DNA from: Pseudomonadota bacterium | GTDB lineage: Bacteria > Pseudomonadota > Gammaproteobacteria > Burkholderiales > Gallionellaceae | Length of the DNA stretch: 10,019 nt | Assembly (NCBI GenBank): GCA_021783855.1 | Contig: JAJXTL010000108.1 | Coordinates: forward strand, 1 to 10,019 | Direction: 5' to 3' | Shown: in pieces, positions 1 to 6,383 of the stretch | Layout: each line of letters begins with the position of its first letter | How positions within the stretch are numbered: position 1 is the first letter of the stretch | Made by a program: the position numbers and the translations under genes | The notes under the pieces: generated by a model | Seen by the model: the letters and a program-made list of their open reading frames with translations, nothing else | Told to the model about the DNA's origin: nothing | The model's database searches: none

Positions 1-1
1 C

Positions 2-1732
2 GAGTATTATCTGAACGAGCAGGTCAAGGCGATCCAGAAAGAGCTGGGCGAAGAAGAGGACGGCGCCGACTTCGAGGGGCTGGACAAGAAGATAAAGGCT
101 GCCGGCATGCCCAAGGAGGCGCGTGCCAAGGCCGAGGCCGAACTCAAGAAGCTGCGTCTGATGTCGCCGATGTCTGCGGAAGCGACCGTCGTGCGCAACT
201 ATATCGACGTGCTGATTGGTCTGCCGTGGAAGAAAAAAACCAAGATCAGCGAGGATCTCAAACAGGCTGAAGTGGTGCTGGAAGAAGATCACTATGGCCT
301 GGATAAGGTGAAAGAGCGCATCCTGGAATATCTGGCCGTGCAGCAGCGTGTTGACAAGCTCAAGGCGCCTATTCTGTGTCTGGTCGGCCCCCCCGGTGTG
401 GGCAAGACCTCGCTCGGCCAGTCTATTGCGCGTGCCACCAACCGCAAGTTTGTGCGCATGTCTCTGGGCGGCGTGCGCGATGAGTCGGAGATTCGCGGCC
501 ATCGTCGCACTTATATCGGCTCCATGCCGGGCAAGATATTGCAGAACATGAGCAAGGTCGCGGTCAAAAACCCGCTGTTCCTGCTGGATGAAGTAGACAA
601 GATGGGCATGGATATGCGGGGCGATCCTTCTGCGGCCCTGCTGGAAGTGCTGGATCCGGAGCAAAACGCCTCCTTTGTCGATCATTACGTCGAAGTGGAA
701 TACGATTTGTCGGATGTCATGTTTGTTGCGACGGCCAACACGTTAAACATACCCGATGCCCTGATGGATCGCATGGAAATCATCCATGTCTCAAGTTACA
801 TGGAGGATGAGAAGATCAACATTGCCACCCGTTATCTGGTGCCCAAGGCGATCAAGAACAACGGACTGAAGCCGGAAGAAATCAGTATTGCCGAGACCGC
901 ATTGCGCGACATCGTGCGCTATTACGTGAGGGAAGCAGGCGTGCGGGGTCTTGAGCGTGAGATTTCCAAGATTTGCCGCAAGGTGGTGAAGGCTTTATTG
1001 CTCAAATCGCGTGAAAGCAAGGTGGTGATCAACTCGCGAAATCTGGATAAATATCTGGGCGTGCGCCGTTATTCCTACGGTGTGGCTGAGAAGCACAATC
1101 AGGTAGGGCAGGTGACCGGGCTTGCATGGACTGAAGTGGGCGGTGAATTGCTCACCATTGAGACGGTGGTTCTGCCGGGCAAGGGTAAAACCACCACCAC
1201 GGGCAAGCTGGGTGAGGTCATGCAGGAGTCGATACAGGCAGCCTTGAGTGTGGTGCGCGGTCGCACCAAGCGTCTTGGTATCGATGATGATTTTTACCAA
1301 AAAAATGACCTGCATATCCACTTGCCGGAAGGCGCGATTCCAAAAGACGGGCCGAGTGCGGGTGTCGGGATGTGCACGGCGATGGTGTCGGCGTTGACGG
1401 GTATTCCGGTGCGCGCCGATGTGGCCATGACAGGGGAGATTACCCTGCGCGGGGAAGTGTTGCCTATCGGCGGTCTGAAGGAAAAACTGATTGCCGCCCA
1501 GCGGGGTGGTATCAAGATAGTTTTGATACCGGAAGAAAACGTCAAGGATCTGGCGGAGATTTCCGACAATGTTAAAAACAAGCTCGACATCCATCCGGTT
1601 AAATGGATAGAGCAGGTGCTGGATATGGCGCTGGAACGCAAGCCCGTACCGCGTGAGGATGCGGTTGTCGCAACGGTGGAGCTGGTAGGCGATGCCGTGC
1701 TGGCTGAACCTGTTGTAGCGACCAAGCATTGA
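2..1732 (+). CDS. lon: ATP-dependent protease Lon (5' end cut off by window edge)
   Basis: Lon is a cytoplasmic hexameric AAA+ serine protease that unfolds and degrades damaged and regulatory proteins. The reading frame is already open at base 2 and begins with the family's conserved [15 protein letters not shown] helix, so this is the C-terminal 576 residues. About 230 residues of the N-terminal substrate-binding domain lie outside the window. The Walker A motif GPPGVGKTS is encoded at 386-412, and a Walker [10 protein letters not shown] follows near 577-603. The protease domain carries the catalytic serine in PKDGPSAG (codon 1355-1357) and the catalytic lysine in GGLKEK (codon 1484-1486), 43 residues apart as in E. 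coli S679/K722. The protein should therefore be active. The last about 25 residues are a variable Val/Ala-rich tail. An internal ATG at 107 is not the start, because homology continues upstream of it. hupB follows on the same strand. lon is commonly heat-induced, but its promoter is outside the window. Confidence 0.98.
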   Translation, partial: EYYLNEQVKAIQKELGEEEDGADFEGLDKKIKAAGMPKEARAKAEAELKKLRLMSPMSAEATVVRNYIDVLIGLPWKKKTKISEDLKQAEVVLEEDHYGLDKVKERILEYLAVQQRVDKLKAPILCLVGPPGVGKTSLGQSIARATNRKFVRMSLGGVRDESEIRGHRRTYIGSMPGKILQNMSKVAVKNPLFLLDEVDKMGMDMRGDPSAALLEVLDPEQNASFVDHYVEVEYDLSDVMFVATANTLNIPDALMDRMEIIHVSSYMEDEKINIATRYLVPKAIKNNGLKPEEISIAETALRDIVRYYVREAGVRGLEREISKICRKVVKALLLKSRESKVVINSRNLDKYLGVRRYSYGVAEKHNQVGQVTGLAWTEVGGELLTIETVVLPGKGKTTTTGKLGEVMQESIQAALSVVRGRTKRLGIDDDFYQKNDLHIHLPEGAIPKDGPSAGVGMCTAMVSALTGIPVRADVAMTGEITLRGEVLPIGGLKEKLIAAQRGGIKIVLIPEENVKDLAEISDNVKNKLDIHPVKWIEQVLDMALERKPVPREDAVVATVELVGDAVLAEPVVATKH

Positions 1733-1758
1733 ATTTGTCCTGCGGTTGCATATAAAAC

Positions 1759-1788
1759 TTGACCAAAGCTCTGCCGCCTTGATATAAA
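1759..1788 (+). promoter_or_regulatory. Candidate sigma-70 promoter for hupB
   Basis: TTGACC (1759-1764) and TATAAA (1783-1788) each match the -35 and -10 consensus at 5 of 6 positions, with an 18-bp spacer. Transcription would start near 1795 and give a leader of about 90 nt that contains the hairpin at 1805-1832. A second, weaker pair lies just upstream: TTGAAT (1729-1734), a 16-bp spacer and TATAAA (1751-1756). In E. coli, hupB is driven by several promoters in the lon-hupB gap, so tandem promoters here are plausible. The call rests on motif inspection only. Confidence 0.5.
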
Positions 1789-1804
1789 GCTGTAAGCTGT
1801 CTGT

Positions 1805-1832
1805 CAGGCTTCTTTCTCGTGAAAGAAGCCTG
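1805..1832 (+). other. Perfect 12-bp inverted repeat (hairpin) between lon and hupB
   Basis: CAGGCTTCTTTC and GAAAGAAGCCTG are exact reverse complements separated by the tetraloop TCGT. The 3' arm is followed by a G run rather than a T run, so this is not a standard intrinsic terminator. It could stabilise the 3' end of the lon transcript, act as a rho-assisted terminator, or form structure in the hupB leader if the upstream promoter is used. Confidence 0.6.
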
Positions 1833-1884
1833 GGGGGTCGCTGGGTTTGCTGTCTAATTTTAACAACGAGCGAAGGGGATGTAC

Positions 1885-2157
1885 GTGAACAAATCTGATC
1901 TGGTTGACGCAATTGCAACATCGGCTGATATTTCCAAGGCTGCGGCCGGCCGGGCGCTGGACGGCATGATAGAAGCTGTTAAAACCGCCTTGAAAAACGG
2001 TGAAGAGGTGAGTCTGGTTGGTTTCGGTTCCTTCAGCGTGGACGAACGCGCAGGGCGCACAGGGCGTAATCCGCGCACAGGAGAGGCGATCACCATCAAG
2101 GCTGCGAAGGTTCCCAAATTTCGCGCTGGTAAAGGTCTGAAAGATGCTGTAAACTAG
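1885..2157 (+). CDS. hupB: DNA-binding protein HU-beta
   Basis: HU is a small basic nucleoid protein that binds and bends DNA without sequence specificity as a dimer. Read from GTG 1885, the product is 90 residues, the standard HU length, beginning [11 protein letters not shown]. It contains the family signature GFGSF followed by a basic beta-arm with [10 protein letters not shown], and ends [13 protein letters not shown]. The start choice is deliberate. An in-frame ATG at 1879 would add two residues, but the ribosome-binding site AAGGGG (1873-1878) directly touches that ATG. The same site lies an ideal 6 nt upstream of GTG 1885. The gene sits 152 bp after lon and 12 nt before a tRNA-Val gene, so its messenger probably runs into the tRNA pair and ends at the terminator at 2371-2396. 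The order lon-hupB-ppiD supports HU-beta over HU-alpha or IHF. Confidence 0.96.
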   Translation: MNKSDLVDAIATSADISKAAAGRALDGMIEAVKTALKNGEEVSLVGFGSFSVDERAGRTGRNPRTGEAITIKAAKVPKFRAGKGLKDAVN

Positions 2158-2169
2158 CTGTCTTTAGTC

Positions 2170-2245
2170 GGGTGCTTAGCTCAGTTGGTAGAGCGTCGCC
2201 CTTACAAGGCGAATGTCGGCGGTTCGAACCCGTCAGCACCCACCA
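2170..2245 (+). tRNA. tRNA-Val (anticodon UAC), copy 1
   Basis: The 76-nt cloverleaf has acceptor arms GGGTGCT and AGCACCC, discriminator A and an encoded CCA (2243-2245). The D-arm contains AGCTCAGTTGGTAGAGC, and the T-arm contains GGTTCGAACCC. The anticodon stem TCGCC/GGCGA encloses the loop CTTACAA with TAC at 2203-2205, which reads valine GUA and related codons. Its 5' end is only 12 nt after the hupB stop, so it is probably transcribed with hupB and released by RNase P. The sequence is identical to the copy at 4330-4405. Confidence 0.98.
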
Positions 2246-2289
2246 AAGTGGTAAGCGGAGAGTAGTAAGTGACAAGTGGTACAAGTTTT

Positions 2290-2366
2290 GGAGTGGTAGT
2301 TCAGTTGGTTAGAATACCGGCCTGTCACGCCGGGGGTCGCGGGTTCGAGTCCCGTCCACTCCGCCA
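2290..2366 (+). tRNA. tRNA-Asp (anticodon GUC), copy 1
   Basis: The 77-nt cloverleaf has acceptor arms GGAGTGG and CCACTCC, discriminator G and an encoded CCA. The T-arm is GCGGGTTCGAGTCCCGT. The anticodon stem CCGGC/GCCGG encloses the loop CTGTCAC with GTC at 2324-2326. It lies 44 nt after tRNA-Val in the same transcription unit and 4 nt before a terminator hairpin. The copy at 4444-4520 is identical. Confidence 0.98.
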
Positions 2367-2370
2367 AATT

Positions 2371-2396
2371 GAGGCGAACGAAAGTTCGCCTTTTTT
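2371..2396 (+). terminator. Rho-independent terminator after tRNA pair 1
   Basis: The stem GGCGAAC (2373-2379) / GTTCGCC (2384-2390) closes a GAAA tetraloop and is followed by six T residues (2391-2396). The stem can extend by an A-T pair. It should end the hupB-tRNA transcript 31 bp before the ppiD start. Confidence 0.92.
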
Positions 2397-2427
2397 CATA
2401 TCTGTCGTTTAAACGCCTGGGGCCGCT

Positions 2428-4323
2428 ATGTTTGATTTTGTTCATGAGAAAAAAAGATTGGTACAAATAGTCTTACTGTTGATTATTTTGCCCTTTGCGT
2501 TTTTCGGTGTGGATTCGTATCGTCATTCGGGCGACACGGATGCGCCTGCAACCGTGAACGGCACAAAAATTACCCGCCAGGAGTTCGATAGCGCATTGCA
2601 CCAACAGCAAGACAGAATGCGTCAGATGCTGGGTGCTAATTTTGATCCGGCTATGTTTGACAAGCCGGAGATGAAACGCGCCATACTGGATAATCTGATT
2701 GCGCAACGCCTGCTGATCGATCAGGCGCGTGCCGCAGGTTTAACGGTGACTGATGTGCAGGTCGCGCAGGTGATAGCCGGCATAGATGCGTTCAAAGAAG
2801 GGGGCAAATTTGTCAAGGCGCGCTATGTCAGTGCGCTGGCTGAAAAAGGCATGACGCCTGTCATGTTCGAGGCGCGCGTCAAGGACGAACTGGTCGGTCA
2901 GCAGCTGCGCGAAGCCTATACGCAGAATGGTTATGCTGCCAATACCGTGGCAGACAAGGTGATCGCGATAAACGAAGAGCAGCGCATCATCAGCGTGGCG
3001 CAGGTGGCATTGCAATCCTTTATTGATCAGGCAAAAGTTGACGACACCGAGATCAAGAGTTATTACGATCAGAATCAGAAAGATTTTCAGGCGCCTGAGC
3101 AGGTCAGGGTCGAGTACGTAAAATTTTCAAGTGCCGATCTGATGGACAAGGCCGATGTCAAGCCTGAAGACGCCAAAAAATATTACGATGAACATCAAGC
3201 TGAGTTTTCGACGCCAGAGCAGCGCGAGGCTTCACATATTCTGTTGACGGTAGCGGCTACTGCCCCGCAGGCGGAGCAGGATGCGGTCAAGGCCAGGGCT
3301 TCAGAGTTGCTCAAACAGGTCAGGCAACACCCGGACCAGTTTGCCGAGCTTGCCATGAAAAATTCGCAAGACCCGGGTTCAGCTGCAAAAGGCGGCGATC
3401 TCGGTCTGTTTGGTCGTGGCATGATGGTGAAACCCTTCGATGATGCCGTTTTTGCCATGAAACCAGGTGAAATCAGCGATCTGGTCAAGTCGGACTTCGG
3501 CTATCACATCATCAAATTGACGGCGATCAAGGCAGCGCATATCTCGCCGTTTGGCGATGTGAGTGCGGGAATATTGTACAAGCTGCGCCAGCAGAAGGCA
3601 GCGGATTCGTTTACCGAGTTGGCGGACAAGTTCGGCAATACCGTCTATGAGCAGAGCGATACCTTGCAGCCGGCAGCAACGCTTGCAGGTGTCAAGGTCG
3701 AACAGAGCGGCTGGTTGACCAAAGGGTCGGTGGCAGATGATATCTGGACGGCTAAAATGATGCAGGCGGTGTTCAGCGATGACGTCATCAAAAACAAGCG
3801 CAACACGGCGGCAATTGAAGTGGCGCCCAATTCACTGGTTGCTGCGCGCATGCTGGAGCACCGGGCAGCCAGCGTGAGCAGTCTGAAGGATGTGCATGAT
3901 GTGATCAAACAAAAATTATTACATCAAAAAGCGCTGGACATGGCCGTAAAACAGGGTAAAATGCTGCTCGGTCAATTGCAGCAGGGTGGTCATCCTGCGC
4001 TGGATTGGTCGGTTGCTCAGACGATTACTCATGCTCAACATGGTGCGCTGGATGTAGCGATGGTGCGCCAGTTGTTTCAGGCAGACAGTACCAAACTACC
4101 CCAGTATATCGGTGCGGAATCCCCACAGGGCGGTTACACGCTGGTGCGCGTAGACGCCGTCAAGGGTGGCGAGAAACCCGATGATGCGAAGCGTGCGCGT
4201 TACGCCCAGCAGTTGCGTCAGATGACCGGTGAAGAGATGTTTCAGGCTTACCTGGCGGATGCAAGGAGCCGTGCCAAGATTGTGGTGAAGTTGCCTGAAG
4301 TGGCGGCACCAGCAGGACAGTAA
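2428..4323 (+). CDS. ppiD: Peptidyl-prolyl isomerase PpiD (SurA-like periplasmic chaperone)
   Basis: PpiD is an inner-membrane-anchored chaperone that meets unfolded proteins as they leave the Sec translocon on the periplasmic side. The 631-residue product is close to the E. coli length of about 623. It begins with a short cytoplasmic stretch (MFDFVHEKKR) and one membrane helix at about residues 11-28, which is the PpiD topology. A SurA-like chaperone region follows to about residue 260. A single parvulin (rotamase) domain spans about residues 267-366, with SHILL (His270), GGDLGLFGRG, FDDAVFAMKPGEIS and FGYHIIKL (His360). The remaining C-terminal region is extended and predicted to be periplasmic. 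The parvulin signature residues are present, though PpiD parvulin domains often have weak isomerase activity. The start ATG has only a weak G-rich ribosome site (TGGGG). The gene lies 31 bp after a terminator, so its promoter must overlap that terminator or tRNA-Asp. tandem TAA TAA stops end it 6 nt before a second tRNA-Val. Confidence 0.95.
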   Translation: MFDFVHEKKRLVQIVLLLIILPFAFFGVDSYRHSGDTDAPATVNGTKITRQEFDSALHQQQDRMRQMLGANFDPAMFDKPEMKRAILDNLIAQRLLIDQARAAGLTVTDVQVAQVIAGIDAFKEGGKFVKARYVSALAEKGMTPVMFEARVKDELVGQQLREAYTQNGYAANTVADKVIAINEEQRIISVAQVALQSFIDQAKVDDTEIKSYYDQNQKDFQAPEQVRVEYVKFSSADLMDKADVKPEDAKKYYDEHQAEFSTPEQREASHILLTVAATAPQAEQDAVKARASELLKQVRQHPDQFAELAMKNSQDPGSAAKGGDLGLFGRGMMVKPFDDAVFAMKPGEISDLVKSDFGYHIIKLTAIKAAHISPFGDVSAGILYKLRQQKAADSFTELADKFGNTVYEQSDTLQPAATLAGVKVEQSGWLTKGSVADDIWTAKMMQAVFSDDVIKNKRNTAAIEVAPNSLVAARMLEHRAASVSSLKDVHDVIKQKLLHQKALDMAVKQGKMLLGQLQQGGHPALDWSVAQTITHAQHGALDVAMVRQLFQADSTKLPQYIGAESPQGGYTLVRVDAVKGGEKPDDAKRARYAQQLRQMTGEEMFQAYLADARSRAKIVVKLPEVAAPAGQ

Positions 4324-4329
4324 TAATAC

Positions 4330-4405
4330 GGGTGCTTAGCTCAGTTGGTAGAGCGTCGCCCTTACAAGGCGAATGTCGGCGGTTCGAACCCGTCAGCACC
4401 CACCA
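4330..4405 (+). tRNA. tRNA-Val (anticodon UAC), copy 2
   Basis: This is a 76-nt cloverleaf identical to the gene at 2170-2245, with anticodon TAC at 4363-4365 and an encoded CCA. Its 5' end is 6 nt after the ppiD stop codon. There is no room for a separate promoter between them, and I see no good -35/-10 pair in the last 60 bases of ppiD. Cotranscription with ppiD is therefore likely. Confidence 0.98.
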
Positions 4406-4443
4406 GATCTGGTAAGTGGTAAGTAGTTCGTGGTACAAGTTTT

Positions 4444-4520
4444 GGAGTGGTAGTTCAGTTGGTTAGAATACCGGCCTGTCACGCCGGGGGTCGCGGGTTC
4501 GAGTCCCGTCCACTCCGCCA
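4444..4520 (+). tRNA. tRNA-Asp (anticodon GUC), copy 2
   Basis: This is a 77-nt cloverleaf identical to the gene at 2290-2366, with anticodon GTC at 4478-4480 and an encoded CCA. It is the second gene of the duplicated pair, 38 nt after tRNA-Val and 5 nt before the next terminator hairpin. Confidence 0.98.
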
Positions 4521-4525
4521 ATATC

Positions 4526-4557
4526 AAAAAAGTCGTTGAGAAATCAACGGCTTTTTT
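4526..4557 (+). terminator. Rho-independent terminator after tRNA pair 2
   Basis: AAAAAAGTCGTTGA (4526-4539) pairs with TCAACGGCTTTTTT (4544-4557) through one U-G wobble, closing a GAAA loop and ending in six T residues. The leading A run means it could also work on the minus strand. It ends the ppiD-tRNA transcript. The rest of the gap to 4739 shows no gene and no convincing promoter. Confidence 0.93.
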
Positions 4558-4739
4558 GTTGTCTATAGCCGGAAAAAATCCACGCTTCAGAAGATAATAC
4601 ACGGGAGATTTGGTGTTATATTGCTGCACTGCAACCACGAATCAAGCTTGGCAGGGTGTTTGTGCCGTCTGCGACGCCGCAGCGAATTCAAAATGGATGA
4701 ATGATTACGTGAGTTTGACGTTAACCGAAAGTTGAACAG

Positions 4740-5789
4740 ATGAACTGGAAAGAAGGTTTGCGCCAGCCGGGCGTGCCTCAGGCACTGACTGCGGCCTTGC
4801 TGTTCGGGGCCGGCACGCCACTGGCGAAAGGGTTGCTCAATGCCTTGAGTCCGTGGCTGCTGGCAGGCCTGCTTTATCTCGGGTCAGGGCTGGGGTTGGC
4901 GCTGTATCGCAGCCTGACTCAGGCGCCTGTCGTGCGCCTTCCCAAGGGTGAATTGTTCTGGTTTGTCGGTGCCATCCTGGCGGGCGGTGTCGCAGGCCCC
5001 GTATTGCTGATGATCGGTTTGGCCGGCATGCCTGCATCGGGGGCCTCTCTGTTGCTCAATGCCGAAGGTGTCTTCACTGCGTTGCTGGCGTGGTTCGCTT
5101 TCAGGGAAAACTTTGATAGACGCATCGCGCTTGGTATGGCTGCCATCGTAGCAGGGGCTTTTATCCTGAGCTGGTCGAAAGATACCAGCATGGCCGGGCT
5201 GTGGCCGATGCTCTCCGTACTTGCTGCATGTCTGGCCTGGGGGATAGATAACAACCTGACCCGCAAGATTTCGCTCAACGACGCCACCTGGATTGCCTCG
5301 GTGAAAGGTCTGGTATCAGGCAGCGTCAATTTGATCATCGCCTTTTCGTTGGGCGCTACCCTGCCGACGCTACCGGATTTGGCCGCTGCGATGGTGCTCG
5401 GTTTTTTTGCCTACGGAGTGAGTCTGGCCCTGTTTGTGGTGGGCCTGCGACATCTGGGTACGGCAAGGACAGGCGCCTATTTTTCGGTTGCGCCTTTTTT
5501 CGGCGCTTTGCTTGCCATCCTGATGGGGGAGCCGGTCACGATGCCGCTCATCGCAGCAGGCTTGCTGATGGCGCTGGGTACCTGGCTGCACCTGTCCGAG
5601 CGTCATGAACACAGTCATCTCCACACAGCGTTGCTGCATGAGCACGAGCATGTTCACGATGAGCATCACCGGCATGAACATGACTATTCAGTGTCGGGTG
5701 ACTGCACACATCGCCATCCGCACGAGCACAAACCGATGACCCACACTCACGCGCACTTTCCGGACGCTCATCATCGGCACGATCATTGA
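4740..5789 (+). CDS. EamA/DMT-family transporter with a histidine-rich C-terminal tail
   Basis: This is a predicted inner-membrane permease of the drug/metabolite transporter superfamily. The first about 287 residues are strongly hydrophobic and form two tandem EamA-type repeats (about 12-145 and 150-285), consistent with ten membrane helices. Family features include AGTPLAKGLL near the N-terminus, LLNAEGVFTALLAWFAFREN at the end of the first repeat and AYFSVAPFFGALLAILMGEP in the second. The substrate cannot be told from sequence. From residue 289 the protein changes to a hydrophilic tail of 61 residues with 23 histidines and many Glu/Asp, typical of Zn, Ni, Co or Cu binding. This suggests a metal-linked role or metal sensing (inference). 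ATG 4740 is the only start codon after an in-frame stop at 4722, and its ribosome site is poor. It is convergent with trxC and has its own upstream gap of 182 bp after the terminator. Confidence 0.88.
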   Translation: MNWKEGLRQPGVPQALTAALLFGAGTPLAKGLLNALSPWLLAGLLYLGSGLGLALYRSLTQAPVVRLPKGELFWFVGAILAGGVAGPVLLMIGLAGMPASGASLLLNAEGVFTALLAWFAFRENFDRRIALGMAAIVAGAFILSWSKDTSMAGLWPMLSVLAACLAWGIDNNLTRKISLNDATWIASVKGLVSGSVNLIIAFSLGATLPTLPDLAAAMVLGFFAYGVSLALFVVGLRHLGTARTGAYFSVAPFFGALLAILMGEPVTMPLIAAGLLMALGTWLHLSERHEHSHLHTALLHEHEHVHDEHHRHEHDYSVSGDCTHRHPHEHKPMTHTHAHFPDAHHRHDH

Positions 5790-5797
5790 TTGCTGGG

Positions 5798-5813
5798 GGA
5801 ATCCCGGGATTCC
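5798..5813. other. 16-bp perfect palindrome between convergent genes
   Basis: GGAATCCCGGGATTCC is its own reverse complement and lies 9 bp after the transporter stop. It could form a short hairpin on either strand, but there is no T run, so termination is only a guess. The remainder of the 118-bp gap to trxC shows nothing else clear. Confidence 0.4.
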
Positions 5814-5907
5814 TCGCATGGCTGGAAATGCACCCTGCTTTTTGTCTGTGTTCTCCGTGCTTGCGCGTCAAATACCCTGCTTTGATTCACGAATTGAGCG
5901 CGTCCTG

Positions 5908-6342
5908 TTATCCCCTCGATTTCGCCCACTGCACGATACCGCCGACATCCATGGCGCCCGCCTGACGCGCCACCTCGACGCCGTTTTTGAACAGGGCGAG
6001 GGTGGGAATGCTGCGGATGTTGTAGCGCCCGGCCAGTTCCTGTGCCTGCTCGGTATCCAGTTTGGCCAGGCGCATGGCGGGTTCCAGCAGCTCCGCTGCT
6101 TTTACAAAAGCGGGGGCCATCATCTTGCACGGGCCGCACCAGGGCGCCCAGAAATCCAGCAGTACCGGAATGTCGCAGCGTGTGATATGCAAGTTGAAAT
6201 TATCCTTGTTTAATTCGACCGGGTGCGCGTTGAACAAGGGTTGATGGCATTTTCCGCAAACCGGACGCTCGGCAAGCTTTGCCGAAGGAACTCTATTTAC
6301 GCCGTTGCAATGCGGGCAGACGATATGCAGTGATTCATTCAT
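5908..6342 (-). CDS. trxC: Thioredoxin 2 (zinc-binding thioredoxin TrxC)
   Basis: TrxC is a cytoplasmic thiol-disulfide reductant that is recharged by thioredoxin reductase and linked to oxidative-stress defence. The 144-residue product fits the family length. An N-terminal zinc finger has CPHC at Cys9/Cys12 and CGKC at Cys29/Cys32. The thioredoxin fold follows, with FWAPWCGPC carrying the redox pair Cys69/Cys72, and the cis-proline loop RSIPTL. The zinc finger separates TrxC from thioredoxin 1. The start ATG (6340-6342) has a good ribosome-binding site AGGAG at 6349-6353 on the minus strand, 6 nt away. The gene lies 41 bp downstream of nadC on the same strand with no terminator between, so the two are probably one transcription unit. 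I recognise no separate promoter or peroxide-response site in the gap. Confidence 0.96.
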   Translation of the reverse strand: MNESLHIVCPHCNGVNRVPSAKLAERPVCGKCHQPLFNAHPVELNKDNFNLHITRCDIPVLLDFWAPWCGPCKMMAPAFVKAAELLEPAMRLAKLDTEQAQELAGRYNIRSIPTLALFKNGVEVARQAGAMDVGGIVQWAKSRG

Positions 6343-6383
6343 GGCAGTCTCCTATATGGTTTTCTAATCCTCAGTCCTCGATC

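Larger units (their letters stand above)
2169..2367 (+). repeat. tRNA-Val/tRNA-Asp cassette, copy 1 of a direct repeat
   Basis: This segment repeats at 4329-4521. Two blocks are identical between copies: 77 bp covering tRNA-Val (2169-2245), and 92 bp covering the last 14 bp of the spacer plus tRNA-Asp (2276-2367). The central spacer differs (44 nt here, 38 nt in copy 2), and similarity stops at once outside the cassette. The copies lie 2.16 kb apart in the same orientation and bracket ppiD. Confidence 0.95.
4329..4521 (+). repeat. tRNA-Val/tRNA-Asp cassette, copy 2 of a direct repeat
   Basis: This is the second copy of the cassette at 2169-2367. Both tRNA genes are base-for-base identical to copy 1. 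The 38-nt spacer differs and contains a tandem 7-bp repeat TGGTAAG (4410-4416 and 4417-4423). The two copies share GTGGTACAAGTTTT directly before tRNA-Asp. The downstream terminator is unrelated to that of copy 1. Confidence 0.95.

Noticed and set aside
995..1921. Long minus-strand open frame (308 codons) across the 3' end of lon and the start of hupB
   Set aside because: It is antisense to well-supported lon and hupB coding, is rich in Arg, His and Gln as expected of a shadow frame, and has no recognisable domain or ribosome site.
2096..2466. Minus-strand open frames over the tRNA pairs, with peptides containing WVLTGSNRRHSPCK and AEWTGLEPATPGV (also at 4160-4638)
   Set aside because: These are translations of the complement of tRNA-Val and tRNA-Asp. 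They often appear as spurious 'hypothetical proteins' in databases and are not genes.
2169..4521. ppiD as cargo of a mobile element integrated at a tRNA gene
   Set aside because: The repeats are two complete tRNA genes rather than a 3' tRNA fragment, no integrase is present, and ppiD is in its usual place after lon-hupB with ordinary composition.
4593..4598. GATAAT as a -10 element for the transporter gene, and TTGACG (4715-4720) as a -35
   Set aside because: GATAAT has no partner -35 at 16-18 bp. TTGACG would place its -10 over the start codon. No promoter could be called in this gap.
5832..5883. Direct repeat ACCCTGCTTT at 5832-5841 and 5874-5883
   Set aside because: Two 10-bp copies in a short gap, with no further copies or associated structure, are within chance.
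5818..6213. Plus-strand open frame (131 codons) starting in the transporter-trxC gap
   Set aside because: Most of it is antisense to trxC, it has no ribosome site, and its product resembles no family.
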